From the NCBI GenBank assembly GCA_964035545.1, contig OZ037770.1:14730642-14794641 (forward strand): DNA of 64,000 nucleotides, written 5' to 3'. The notes below the pieces were generated by a model. It was given only the letters and a program-made list of their open reading frames with translations, searched no databases and was not told the origin of the DNA. Of this stretch, positions 19,592-32,789 are shown one piece after another. Numbering within the stretch: the first letter of the stretch is position 1; each line of letters starts with the position of its first letter. This DNA comes from Bugula neritina (lineage: Eukaryota > Bryozoa > Gymnolaemata > Cheilostomatida > Bugulidae). The position numbers and the translations under genes are program-made.

Positions 19592-22006
19592 CAATGTGGT
19601 GATTTCTTTAATTGATGCATATATACAACAGCCCGCTCCATGGCAGATTGTGCGATACAATGTAGCCTTCACAGTGATGAATGCCAAGCAGGCATATTTG
19701 AGAGTTCCCACAAAGTTTGCACACTGTTAGAGAAAACTCTAAGTGAAGTTAAGGGTGCAGTAGCCAGCGGAACCATCTACTTTGAAGACTTCTTTTCTAT
19801 ACCTGGTAAGTCAATTCTAATTAATCAGTCTACATTATTTTATATAATGTTAATTTATTATGTTCTTACAAATATGTTTGAGTTAAAACTTTAACTACAG
19901 CAATCACATATTATAATAATAGGCAATGTTACCTATATTATGAAAAGCCTTTTATTAGCATTGATGATGATAAAAAATTGCTTTACATTTTGTAGATAAT
20001 TTTGTAAATAAGACTTTCACTGATGTTCTTGAATTTCAAAGTATGAAAACATACTCATACTGGCCTCTCTGCCTTGCTGCCTGTACAGCTGATAGTTTCT
20101 GTGCTGCGGCATCGTTTGACACAAACACACGAGCTTGTTACTTTTCTGTGGAGTCAAAAGTGTTGGTCTACTCGGAACCTAGTGATATTGGCAGACTGTG
20201 TTTTGTGAAGAAAGAGTATTTAAGCCAGCTCATGGTTTCTAACATTTCAACCAAACTAGCACGAGGTTAGCTTAAAACTCTCGTACCTAATTGAAAAATA
20301 TTTGCCCTCACTGGGAATCGAACCCGAGACCTCTGGCTTACAAGCAAGTGTGCTAACTATTACACCACAGGAACCACTGGGTAAACTCAACACTACATCC
20401 CACCCAGTTCTCTGAACTTCACTGGCCTCTTTACTGCTCTTTCAGTATTCAGGCTCAGTGTAGGGCCACACGACGCGTTTTATGTGAGCGTGACGTGCTA
20501 AAAATTCCATTAGAATACACGCTAGTGACCTGCCACACACAGTGCATGTGTTGCGAGTGCAAAAAATTATTAGCCAATGATGTTAGCGTTAAACTTTACT
20601 GCTAGCCTACAGATGTTTGTTTTTGAACTACGTCATCGGATTTGGATATTATAAAAGCGGAAATGCAAACTATATAAAACTGTTTTAACTCAGCTCGCTA
20701 GAAGTTAAATCATAAATTAAGATAAGAAAATGTGCTCGTTAATTATTACATGGTAATAAGCCAATTAGATCAAGCGTGTTGCACAAGCGTGTCGCACTTC
20801 TCGCTCAGCATGTTAGACGCTTTAAAATCCGCACCCAATGTCCAATTTTTGGGCTAAATGGGATTTCTCGCACGTCACACTCGTAAGACGCGTTGTGTGG
20901 CCCTACACTAAAAGCTGATATAACTTGCAAAATAGTTGTCCCTACTAGGAATTGCACCCGAGTCCTTTGGCTTGCAAGCAAGTGTGCTACCATTACACCA
21001 TGGAAGCCACTGGGTAAACTCGACACTACAGTAGTTTGTATATTCTATATTCAAATGGTCTTCAGTGTTCAGTGCTATAGTTAATAGTTAAGTAATTTTA
21101 TCTAGCTATAAATAGTGAAACATCTATAACAAAGTTTTGCTTCATCAGCTGTTGTACGTTTCCAGAACTTGTTCTGACAGAATACAAGTTTTATATTTTG
21201 TTTAAATTCTCAAGAAAATTAGGTCATTATTGTCGTCTTTGCGTGAAATAGTATTTAAACTTTCAATCTCTTTTCTTAAAGATGAAGCAACAACTAAATT
21301 AGTTTAGAGATGCAACACCTGCTGCAAAATATTTGCCCCCACAGGGATTCGAACCACAGGCGCGCAAGCTAATTACACCACAGGGGCTGCTGGGTTAACT
21401 CAACATTACACCTGAATTAGCTTTTGTTGTAAAAATGCTCTAAGTTAATTTGATGATTATTTTGTGCAGGAAAGCACATATCCATGTCTACTCAACATGG
21501 CCACACCTTCTCTCCGTATGATGCTATAGATGGAATCTATCTCCCCTCTCAACACCATGTAAATGAAGGCTTCAGCTTAGCTCTTACCCTGCGACAGCTG
21601 TCTCCATGGATTCAGGTAGATATGGAAAGCAGCCATCTTGTGTATGGTGTCAAGATTTGGTGGCGTTCCGAGAATAACCGTCCAAGTGAGTCGATGGTTT
21701 TGATTGTCACGCATTCTAACAAAAGCAGTAAATATTTATGTGTGCAAATTTTAAATCTAAAATAATTTTTAAACAGACGAGTATTTGAAACTGACTCATA
21801 CCAGAGTGACAGTTAACGAAATTGATGATAACTCATCAGAAGGTCAAATCTGCACCGACCTTTCGAGACCACCGTCGTCTAGCATCTTCTTTGTGACATG
21901 CCAGACTAGAATAAATGGAAGCTTTGTCAGAATAACAGGTGTTGAAATAAATGATAAACTTAAAATCTACGAGCTTGAAATTCATGGACTCGAGTTTAAA
22001 GATTAG
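19162..22006 (+). CDS. Secreted protein with two PAN-like modules and an F5/8 type C domain
   Basis: Exons 19162-19309, 19632-19805, 19996-20265, 21470-21685, 21777-22006. All junctions are phase 1, giving 345 residues. The start chosen at 19162 gives a signal peptide ([11 protein letters not shown]), better than the upstream in-frame ATG at 19126. Exons 2 and 3 each encode a Cys-rich PAN/apple-like module ([19 protein letters not shown] and [19 protein letters not shown]). Exons 4-5 form a discoidin/fucolectin-like F5/8C fold: an opening S-x-S-H-DAIDG stretch, [28 protein letters not shown] and a closing [10 protein letters not shown]. Uniform phase-1 introns fit exon shuffling. An extracellular lectin or adhesion role is likely from family knowledge; the ligand is unknown. 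The whole gene lies between DEG/ENaC and the minus-strand lipase. Confidence 0.82.
19497..19590. repeat. (TA)n microsatellite
   Basis: About 47 TA units, 42 bases before the exon 2 acceptor of the PAN/F5-8C gene. Confidence 0.95.
20301..20396 (-). repeat. tRNA-derived SINE copy, antisense
   Basis: On the minus strand: AGTGTTGAGTTTACCCAGTG extension, TGTGGTGTAAT A-box-like region, GCTTGTAAGCCAGAGG, then GGTTCGATTCCC B box and GAGGGCAAATATTTT. It lies in intron 3 of the PAN/F5-8C gene and is among the best-preserved copies. Confidence 0.75.
20457..20909. mobile_element. MITE-like element with long terminal inverted repeats
   Basis: Both ends begin AGTGTAGGGCCACAC and stay alignable in inverted orientation for about 55 bp (GACGCGT, GTGACGTGC, TTCCATT-like). 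The total is about 453 bp with no coding capacity. The ends resemble hAT-type termini, but no 8-bp target duplication is evident, so the family is an inference. It separates two SINE copies in the same intron. Confidence 0.65.
20930..21031 (-). repeat. tRNA-derived SINE copy, antisense
   Basis: Same family and orientation as the copy at 20301, sharing the AGTGTCGAGTTTACCCAGTG extension and the GCTTGCAAGCC block. Its B box is altered (GGTGCAATTCC). Confidence 0.7.
21325..21411 (-). repeat. tRNA-derived SINE copy, antisense, internally deleted
   Basis: GGTTCGAATCCC B box and TGTGGTGTAATTAGC are present, but the central GCTTGCAAGC block is shortened. The TTGAGTTAACCCAGCAG extension is retained. 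Confidence 0.65.
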
Positions 22007-22155
22007 AGTATATCGTCAGTAGAATTGAAATAATTATTATCAATTCTAAAAGAGCTATATAAATTAAACTCAACTATGTAATTCAAAGAAAAAGATATTC
22101 ATTAATTTTAGAATACATAATTGATAACTACGTTGAAGAATATCTTTTTATAATT

Positions 22156-22190
22156 ATTATTATTTAATGATCATTTCATTAAATAATAAT
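22156..22190. repeat. Perfect 15-bp hairpin, 5-nt loop
   Basis: Arms 22156-22170 and 22176-22190 are exact complements. It lies 150 bp after the PAN/F5-8C stop codon, in the probable 3' UTR or spacer. Confidence 0.7.
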
Positions 22191-23927
<1,737 letters not shown>

Positions 23928-26900
23928 TCAAATAGCATATGATCTACAAGCTCCTCTCGTCCCTTGAGTAGGGGGTGTTCCATTTTTTGAGATCGCTCCC
24001 TTCATCAGCTGGGGAAGGTCCGATGAAAAGTATTTTTGGTGATCATGTAAAAAGCAATCTGGATGAACGCAAAACCCATCCTTTTCTAAGCAACCATTTT
24101 CAGCCTATAAAACAACAAAAATATTTGCAAATAAAACTAATGATATTGAATTGTACCAGTCATAGTAATTTCATATTTTCAGTAAATATGTGTATATATA
24201 TAAAAAAGAAATGCTGCACTTTGTTACAAAAGTATATATAAATAGGTCCTATTTGGGTTTAAAGTCGTGGCCTGCAATAAATGAGATGTAAAAATGTTTT
24301 TATTTTGTAAGCAAGTTTTATTACTATAATAAACATAGTAAATTTAATATCTTGCATAATTTTTTTGCAGTATCTATAATTGCCACTTATGGCTTTCTAT
24401 AGAAAATAGCATTAACCAGAAAGATGCACAAAGTTTCCTCACTTAGACCCTGTTTGCTTGAAAAATAGACTACGGTTCCTAACAAATAATAGTTTTTTTG
24501 AGTGACGGGTCGTTTACAAAATGCTCATGCAGTAACTTTATTTAAGCATGTTTCTCGGACTTCACCAGCTCTGCATATAACTAATTAAAGGTACTAAAGT
24601 ATAGCGCCCATGAGATTGACATGCTCATTAATATATGCAAGTATTTTTTATAAATTATGTATAAATTGCGTCTCTTAACATTACCATAATATATATGAAC
24701 ATAACAAAACTACATTTCTAACTATAATATAAACCAGAAAATTTACCTCATTTGACATGCATATCTTGTGAGCAGTTGCGGATGTCATAATACCAGATCC
24801 ACTGTAGTACACCTCTCTTCTGGTGTGATAACAAGAGTTAGGAAGGCTGATGAGAATAGTGCTTTTTAGTACTATCAGTGGTATAGGGTCATTCTTTCTC
24901 GTTATTCTCCAGCTGTTACCTAGCAACTGGTAAACAAGAAACCTTTACTAATGTTTTTTTCAAGATAAGCCACTCTAAGCTGTAACTATAAATCAATTAT
25001 TTTTAACTTCATAAGTTTTATTTTAGTGTATAATTGCATTATTTAGTAATGGTTCAAGGAAAAGCTCTGCAGTATAAGAATGGTTACGATGCTTTTGGCG
25101 TGGGGTGAATTTAAACTTATAAACACACAGAAATAAGCCTTTAACTAATGATTTCTTTCATATTTTCCCAGCTGTAAAAAATGACAGGAAAACTCCAAAA
25201 TATATTCAAGCTACTAGTTAGTGATAATGTTCTAGTGAAAGTGCTTTAAAAAGATTTATGAAAGCCTTGTGACTGTTTAATAGTGAAATACCTTAGGAAA
25301 CAATTAATATCTAAATAATAATAGATTACTTATTGAATATAATATAATTCCACCATCATCATTGTTTTACTGAATTGTGCTGCACAGCATGATGAAGAGG
25401 TTCTGTTGTCTCACACTTATATACTTACTCTCTTGACACTTGTATATATTACTTTAGTTTATAAAACTCTCAGCTTACCCTGTCATATCCATAAGCAAAG
25501 TCTTTATCCCCCACTCTGGGAGAACCAAAGGTGTAGACATGCAGCTTATCCGAGGAGACAACTCCATCTTTTACCAGATGAGCTGCACCTAGCTGTGCTT
25601 GAGCTCCTCCTAGGAATAATTGAAAAAAATAGGAGGTAGTCATTTTATTAACTCAAAAATGTTGGGCAATTTCTTATTTGTTTTGCACACTATGATGCTT
25701 TACAGACTTTAATTGCATTTATTTTAATAGATTTCAACATCATTGGATAATATTATTAAGAATACTTCTAACCTAAAGAGTGTCCAGTAACCATGACCTC
25801 TGCTGTAGGTTGAGCTGTAAGAAGTTCTTCTAGCAAAGACTTAACGCAAGGGTACAATGCGTCATGTGTTTTCTTGTTGTACTCCAAAATCTGAAAGCAT
25901 TATTAGATAATAGTATCAACAAAAATTTGGATAATAAATAATTAATTTAAATTGTTATAAGAATAAATTAGATAACAATTATTAATAAATAATCGCTCTA
26001 AATAGCCCTGTTTATGAGTTAAACATGTGATTGTTTTCAAGAAATATGCAAATTTTAACCTTTCCACCAGTTGGATCAAAGCTTTTTAAACCAGCAAAAC
26101 TTAGCACAAACTGCTCAGTTAGTTGGGCTGGTGAAGAGGTCCCCTCAAAAGCTATAATGATTCTGTCATCAGCCAGAGACTTGGCTATCACTGCTGAACA
26201 GAAGTCAAATTGGAAGATCCAATCACAGTCTACTGTTAAAAACTCCACAACCTATAATGATTGTATAAACACACATAGACTTTTAATGTTTATTTTAGAA
26301 CAGAATCTTATTAAGTCTTACAGTTATGTGCCTTTCAAAGTAGTGATATTACAACTAAATCGACTACAATAAAATAGAGATAAGAGTTTACAACAATAAC
26401 CAAATTTATGCACGCTTTATAGAGTTTAAAATAATATAAATCAAAATAAATAGTTAGAATATATAGCAAAATTTTAAACACAATTTATAGTGGCGATAAA
26501 TAGATGAATAATAATAAAAGAAATGATATCTACAACGTAAAGCCTCAAACTCAAAACATACACTAATAATTTAATTTGACAAGCACTAATTTTAGCACAC
26601 ATCATTGACTTTATTTTTTAGTATTAAAAATACAATACTTTTCACTCAAGAGTTACATTTTTAAAATAAAATACTTTTAAAAAGTATGATTATTTTTAAA
26701 TTTTAAATCTTGAGTGGAAATGATAAAAAACTACTGACAATAATTAGATTTGTTTAATTACTAAACTTGTTGAGAAGGAATTTAATTTAAAAACTCACAC
26801 CACAAGTTTACTAAGACAGTACCTGGTAGTTGCTCCCAAATTGTGCCGAGACTGCAGATTGGATAGATGCTTTGTCATATACTTTGGGATCCACATAAGA

Positions 26901-27405
26901 TAAAGATGACCACTTAGCAAGTTCTTCTGCCAGTGCTGGGTCAAAGGTCATTGGAGGGTCAGCAATACTAGAGCACTGAGCTGATGATTTTGCTAGCTGA
27001 CTTCCTTTACAATCAGTATCAGCTGAAACATTACTTGAATATCAAAAGAAGTCAAGTGAAAGAAACCAAATGCCCAAATTTTGCATACAGTTTGAAAAAC
27101 TTAAGTTTAAGTTAGAAGGTGTAAAATAATTGCCCCCACTGTGATTCGAACCACAGACATGCAAGCAGGCGTGCTAACCAATTACACCACGGAAATTACT
27201 GAGTTATCTCAACACTACAGAAAGGATGATGCTTACGGATTCCGCTAATATGACAGGAGTTAGTGAGGGGACACCACACGCAGCTCTTTTTAGTGAACAG
27301 AATCTTGATGCTGGAGCTAGAGCAAGTATCACAGTCTTGGTGCTGACTGCATGCTAGGGCAGCAGTCACTAAAGTCAACAGTATCACACTTTGCTTTGTA
27401 TCCAT
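23928..27405 (-). CDS. Secreted PSI-class 3 lipase, single unit, 7 exons
   Basis: Exons in transcript order: 27405-27237, 27022-26823, 26251-26060, 25890-25773, 25609-25479, 24926-24747, 24104-23928. All are in phase, giving 388 residues. It opens with a signal peptide (VILLTLVTAALA) and a PSI-like module (CVWCPLTNSC). The lipase triad is Ser225 in GHSLG, Asp283 in NDPIPL and His304 in YHTRREV. The last exon ends in a Cys-bearing tail. The ATG encoding MDTKQ is preferred over an upstream in-frame one because it sits directly before the hydrophobic segment. Exon lengths match each half of the tandem lipase at 401-8733, so this is the single-unit form, inverted about 15 kb away. Exon 6 is five codons longer, in the loop between Asp and His. 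Confidence 0.9.
27121..27221 (-). repeat. tRNA-derived SINE copy, antisense
   Basis: AGTGTTGAGATAACTCAGTA extension, CGTGGTGTAATTGGTTAGC, GCTTGCATG and GGTTCGAATCAC in the minus orientation. It sits in the first intron of the minus-strand lipase, so it is in sense orientation to that gene. Confidence 0.7.
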
Positions 27406-30400
27406 ACTTCTACCTTTAACTATAGTATAATGTATCTTATGAATGAAATGCAAACAATAGAACCTAAAGTTTGCAAAACACTTGCTACACAATTATTGAA
27501 AAAAAATTAAGCATGCAATTTGCTCATTTGAAAGGCTTTAGTTAAAAAATAAAATATATAAATATAAATATTGCATGAGGTTAGGAGCCTATATTGTATT
27601 GTCTACTTATAAATTTCTATAGCAAGTCTAATAATTAAAACAAATTTGTCATGCATAGAAACTTGTATAGTTAAATTTTAATTTTGAAAAATTTATAGGA
27701 ATTTACCTTAGTATATTGGAGAAAATTTCTACACTGTTTACTTCATGCATAAGTTGAATATGTGGAATATTTGAAAACAATGTTTTCTTTTATATACAAA
27801 AAGTAATAAAATCACAACGTCATAGACTTATGCATCATTACCTCACTGATTACCAAATGTTATTTAGATGTCACAATACGTTATTGCGTAATCTCAGCTA
27901 TAATATATAAAAGGGATGATTGCAAAACTTTTGCTTTTCGTATGTCAAGCTGCCCGTAAAAGATTTTTTAGTTGTGCCAACTGTTTCGTAATCAAGTAAA
28001 AGAGCATCAACACGTTGCAAACAGAAATTTGAGTGAAGTGTTGCATAATATAAACATGATGAGGTTATACTCACTGATGCATATATTATGATGTGCATAA
28101 TCATATTAGCAAAATACTCCATAAAATTTGGCACAAAGCAGTAGCAGCTGCTTCGATGCATCTTGTTGTATATTTGCTATTTATAAATTCTACTTTAGAA
28201 CTATATTGATATTACTGTTGATGTTACAAGAAAGACAACAATTAAAATTTGAATGAAAAAGTTGTTAGTGTATATATAGCTAGCTGTCTCTATGTATTCT
28301 CAAATGAATGGAAGTTTTCTTATTGATTCAACATGCTATGTACTGTGTTACTTTTTTGGAAGCGAAAGACTCATTTAAAGAGTCTTGTCTTGTTTTTTTT
28401 ACTAATTTTCCACTTTAGAAATTTTCAAATTTGGCCAACTCTTTTCATCATGTTGTTTTGAGTTACATTCTCTATCTTGTCTTTCTTACAAAGCTTGCAC
28501 TATTTTAATTATACAGTATTTAGATATAACAACTTGATGTATATAGCTTATGCTGTTATATTATATTCTATTATACTACATTATGTTATGTTACATTATA
28601 TTATATTATATTGTATTATATTGCATTATATTATATTCTATTATATTATATATTAATGTTTGATATTATATTATATTATTATATTATATTCTATTATATT
28701 TTATCATATTATATTACATATTATATTATGTCATGTTATATTATATTAATACTGCATATACCACTTGAATTAATTTGAGATGTACTTTAAAAGCATTTTA
28801 TATGGCACTTATATAAATTCAGATATTTAGTAATTATAAGTATTGCGATTGGCTTTAATAAGATTCTCTATATATGACAGTATTTAATTATACATGCATA
28901 GTAAGTAACTATGGCATTAAATTAGCAATTTAAACACGTCTATGCATGGTTGAGCTGAATTATAGTAGAATAAGTCTCTAAGCAAACTAAATTTGACTTA
29001 TTTTAGACAAAACTTGTAAAAAATTGCTGATTGTTTTTACCAAAGTATGAAATGAGATTATCATGGAAAGGCACCGAGAACTTCCAGTTTCTGTCACCAA
29101 ATTAGTTTCTTGTCAAATGTTTTGTTAACAGTTAACAGCACTGTAAAATATTGTTGCTTTAGATTAAACTAGTAAGAGAAGAGCAATTCACACAATCATT
29201 TGCGTCAACATAATAACAATGTTTTTATGCTCTGTTGGCTTTGTAAGATACTTCATGCTTATTAAGCAACTAGTCAAGCGTGAAGTATTTTTCAGATGAT
29301 TTTTATTGAATTTTCATTCAGTTGAAATGTTGAAACTTTGTTGAGTAATTTCAAACTGTTTGTATATTATTTGATGTCACTATACAGGAGAGCAATTAAA
29401 TTACATGCTTATGAAGTCAACATGACGTGTTTTGTCATGTCATATTTACATGTTGAAAAAAAACAACTTTTTGCATTTTAATTTATCCCTATTAATGATT
29501 TCAGCTAGACTTAAACATTTTTATTAAAGTATAACAATAATTAATCAAATACTTTAATTTTACTAGTCATCTGATCAAAGCATGACTAAGTAGTTTAGAC
29601 ATCATTTTTTTTAGTAGATTAATTGTGGAATTTTTCACTTCAGGATTTGATTGTTAGAAATATAAGTTATAAATATATGGAATAATTTGCACTGTCAGAG
29701 ATTTATTTTTTATTTTCAATTTACTTACTTAAACTAAAGATTTTGTTTCATTCATAATTCAAAGAAATAATTAAATCTTATAATTAATATAGTAAAAGAA
29801 ATTAGTTGTTTCTTATCTACCACAAGAATCTTTGGCTAAGCTTTTGTGATTATCATCTGTTCCAATTATAGAACCCATGCTATAGAGAATTTCTTTATTA
29901 ACTCAAGTGGTGTTTAAAATCTAGTATAAGATTTTAATGCCAATTCAAGACATTTTGGTTTGTCTAAACTTGCATATATTTTTAACTGTAAAAATCAAAA
30001 GTGAGTTATTTTATAATACAAGTCTGTAACTTGTCAAGAAGCGACTAGAAAAAACCCAAAATTGCAAGTTTTTTTTAATGACTGAGTGAGCTTTGTAGAT
30101 CTTTAAATTATGATTGTTTAAGTGAAGTTGAAAGTATTTATCACTTACAATAGGAGAACTAATCTAGCGAGTCTCACAAATGCTATTTCAAAGCTATTTC
30201 AGTTTTGAGATGTTATAGGTTCTGTCAGGTGAAACTTTTGCTAATTGCCAACTAGAATTCTGCAAGACTGCATTGTCTCCGCAATAAATTGTTGACTTTT
30301 TGATGACGGAATAAACATTTGAACCAGCTGCCAAAATTCTGTGTCACCTTGATCTTGCTAAGTCATGATAACAAAAAATATGGCTACTATAATCTTTCTG

Positions 30401-31860
30401 TGGAATCCTATATTTTAGTGACAAAAAATTTAGTCATAAATTAAATTGGTTTAGTTAAATTAAAAAAATCAGGCAATAACTTCTAAAAAATTTCATATTT
30501 TTTATGCAACTGCAATTTAGTCATTAATTCAGAGATATTTGATTTTTTTATTTTGATGACTTGCAAAGTTTCTGTTTTATTTTTAGTAATTCCAAAGCAT
30601 AGGAATTATCAACATTATAAATATTCAGGTATTTGCGCTGCTTAATCCATCAACATCTGTTTATTATACAAATTATATCATCATATGATCATATGCTATA
30701 TCCTATAAGATCACCACTACAGATCACTATTCTATCATATCATCTCATATCATACCATATACCATATAGTATATAGTATCATATATCATACTATTATTAT
30801 AATAACATTATATTATATTAATATTATAAGACTAATTGCTCTGCATACAATATATAATGTTTCAAGTTGACAAATACTTGGGCCGGTCTAGTGTTTTTGA
30901 GGTCAAAGTAGAACATTTTACCAAGGCATAGTTTATTTCTACTATAATTACTAACGAAATTAAGCTCGTATAGGTCAGTTTGACTAAACAATTGTACACA
31001 TATAAATGACATATCTATTCGTACAAGGCTTTGGTTTATCTTTTCTTATTTGTCTTTTTCAAAGTAGTGCAGTAATATAATTATAGCAATGCCAGATTTT
31101 TTCCTACTTATTGTGGGAGGTAAAACCAACTTCCCTAACATTATTTACGTAATCAAAGAAGTTGCATTTCTATTTATCAAGTTTCAGCAGAGAATTATCC
31201 CCCAACTTGTTTGCACTGTTTCTCTTTTTGTACAAGTTGCAAGTAAAATTGCTTCTGTCTGTTTCTCTCTGCTTATTCTCAAGACCTGGGTACCTGTACT
31301 TTTCAACTATGCTGCATTAGGTATACTTGGTTTTGCTGAGCATGCTTAAGTACTCTATCTAATAAAAACAAGTAAAATTATATCTAATTAAAGAATTTAT
31401 TACATACAAATAATGCGTGTGATAAAAATGACAGCACAGTACTATTACAATCGTTTTATAACTTTTTATAATATATATACACATACGGTAACACATATAC
31501 ACAATAAATCTTTCACAGCTTTATTATTTCTTTCCAAGATCTTCAAAACCATTTTTTTTAGAGATTCTATAATATGACAAAAATGATCTTCCCTTGGCTG
31601 TCAAACATTGTCTGCATATTACAAAGCATTAATGAACAAGTTTATATATCTGAAAGATTATTATATAATATATGGATCAAGATGCCACCACTAATTTCAT
31701 AGTTGAAAATGAGATGTTTGCTTTTGCGTTATAAATTGTCTTCTTTTTCTAATATTATAGTTAATGCTTTGCATTTATATAGATTGCATTAAACATATTA
31801 ATATGTCTACGCTCTAGTGTCTGTGTCATACAAGTTTTCAGTTTTGTAATCAATAAACTT
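27406..31860. other. AT-rich intergenic region, no gene recognised
   Basis: About 4.4 kb upstream of the lipase paralogue. It holds low-complexity tracts at about 28520-28760 (ATATT-type) and 30660-30830 (ATATC/TATA-type). A hydrophobic reading frame at 31089-31349 has no recognisable family. Confidence 0.5.
28520..28760. repeat. Degenerate (ATATT)n low-complexity tract
   Basis: Imperfect five-base TATTA units with occasional C and G, over about 240 bp. Confidence 0.8.
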
Positions 31861-31873
31861 ATTTAAAATAATC

Positions 31874-32783
31874 TTGAATTTGCATTCAGTTTGCCGTCTC
31901 AAGTCATGGAGAAGCATTTTGTGTGACGGTACAACAGAGTTTTGTAATAATCCTGCCAGACTTACAACTTTCGTGTCTATCAACGTTTTTAGTATCATTG
32001 TCAACATTCTACATTTAATTGGATTAAAAACATTGGATAAGTCAAAGCAAACAGCGTACTTCTAGATATTGGTGAATATCGGAGTGTTGGACATAGCATC
32101 TAGTGTAGCCTATAGCCCAGCATTTAGTTGCATTGTGCTCAAACTGTTCCTTAACTTGCAATATATTCAATATCGCGTATTTCAAATAACAACTACAATC
32201 CTTGCTTTTAATTCAAAAGTGCTTCGAAATTCGTGCTTTGCTCTTAGCAGCTATGAGAAGTATATTTTCCTTTGTTAACCTTTCAAAGTCAGCTCTGATA
32301 AAATACTTGTATATTTAAATAATCTGGGTTACTATATAACAGCATAACAATGTCAGTAACCATAGCAATAAACACTCCGCCCTCTTGTATTAGTGACTTC
32401 GGAGCTATACCTACCCAAATTACTGTCGCAGAAAAGGTTTAATTCTTCTTAAATACCAACCTAACTTTTGCTATCTGCATGGTCTGTCTGTGTAAGTCAT
32501 GGAAGGAACTCAAAAGAATGCAGCGGGCAACACATTTGGAAATTCTGATGATGTTTTAATTAAGAGGTCATTGCAGTATATAATGCTTATTTGTGCAATG
32601 CTTTTCCTGTCATATGTACCAACATTTTTAGGGATAGTATTTGATATGATCATAGTCTCCTTAGCTTTTGCAATAAGATGGGTTGCATTTTTCTATCAAC
32701 CTATTTATGGAATTACAAATGTGATTGTATACATCTATATGTCCTCTGTATACCGTATTCATGCAAATAATCTGCCCCGGTGA
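31874..32783 (+). pseudogene. Degraded rhodopsin-like seven-helix GPCR
   Basis: Segments in order resemble a complete intronless GPCR. TM1 is SINVFSIIVNILHLIGLK. TM2 begins ILVNIGVLDIASSV. TM3 is followed by a DRY-like ALSSYEKYIFLC end and an intracellular PFKVSSDKI. A second extracellular loop contains PPSCISDFG. TM5 is FFLNTNLTFAICMVCLCKSW, then TM6 (LIKRSLQYIMLICAMLFLS) and TM7 ending ITNVIVYIYM in place of NPxxY. The reading frame is broken by in-frame stops at 32063 (TAG), 32276 (TAA) and 32440 (TAA), and by two frame changes (about 32340 and 32500). I read it as a pseudogene. Assembly error is possible but would need several independent faults. Ligand class is not assignable. Confidence 0.6.
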
Positions 32784-32789
32784 AAGAAA

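Noticed and set aside
31089-31349. Hydrophobic 86-residue open frame
   Set aside because: No recognisable family, no signal or exon structure, and ordinary AT-rich surroundings. It could be chance.
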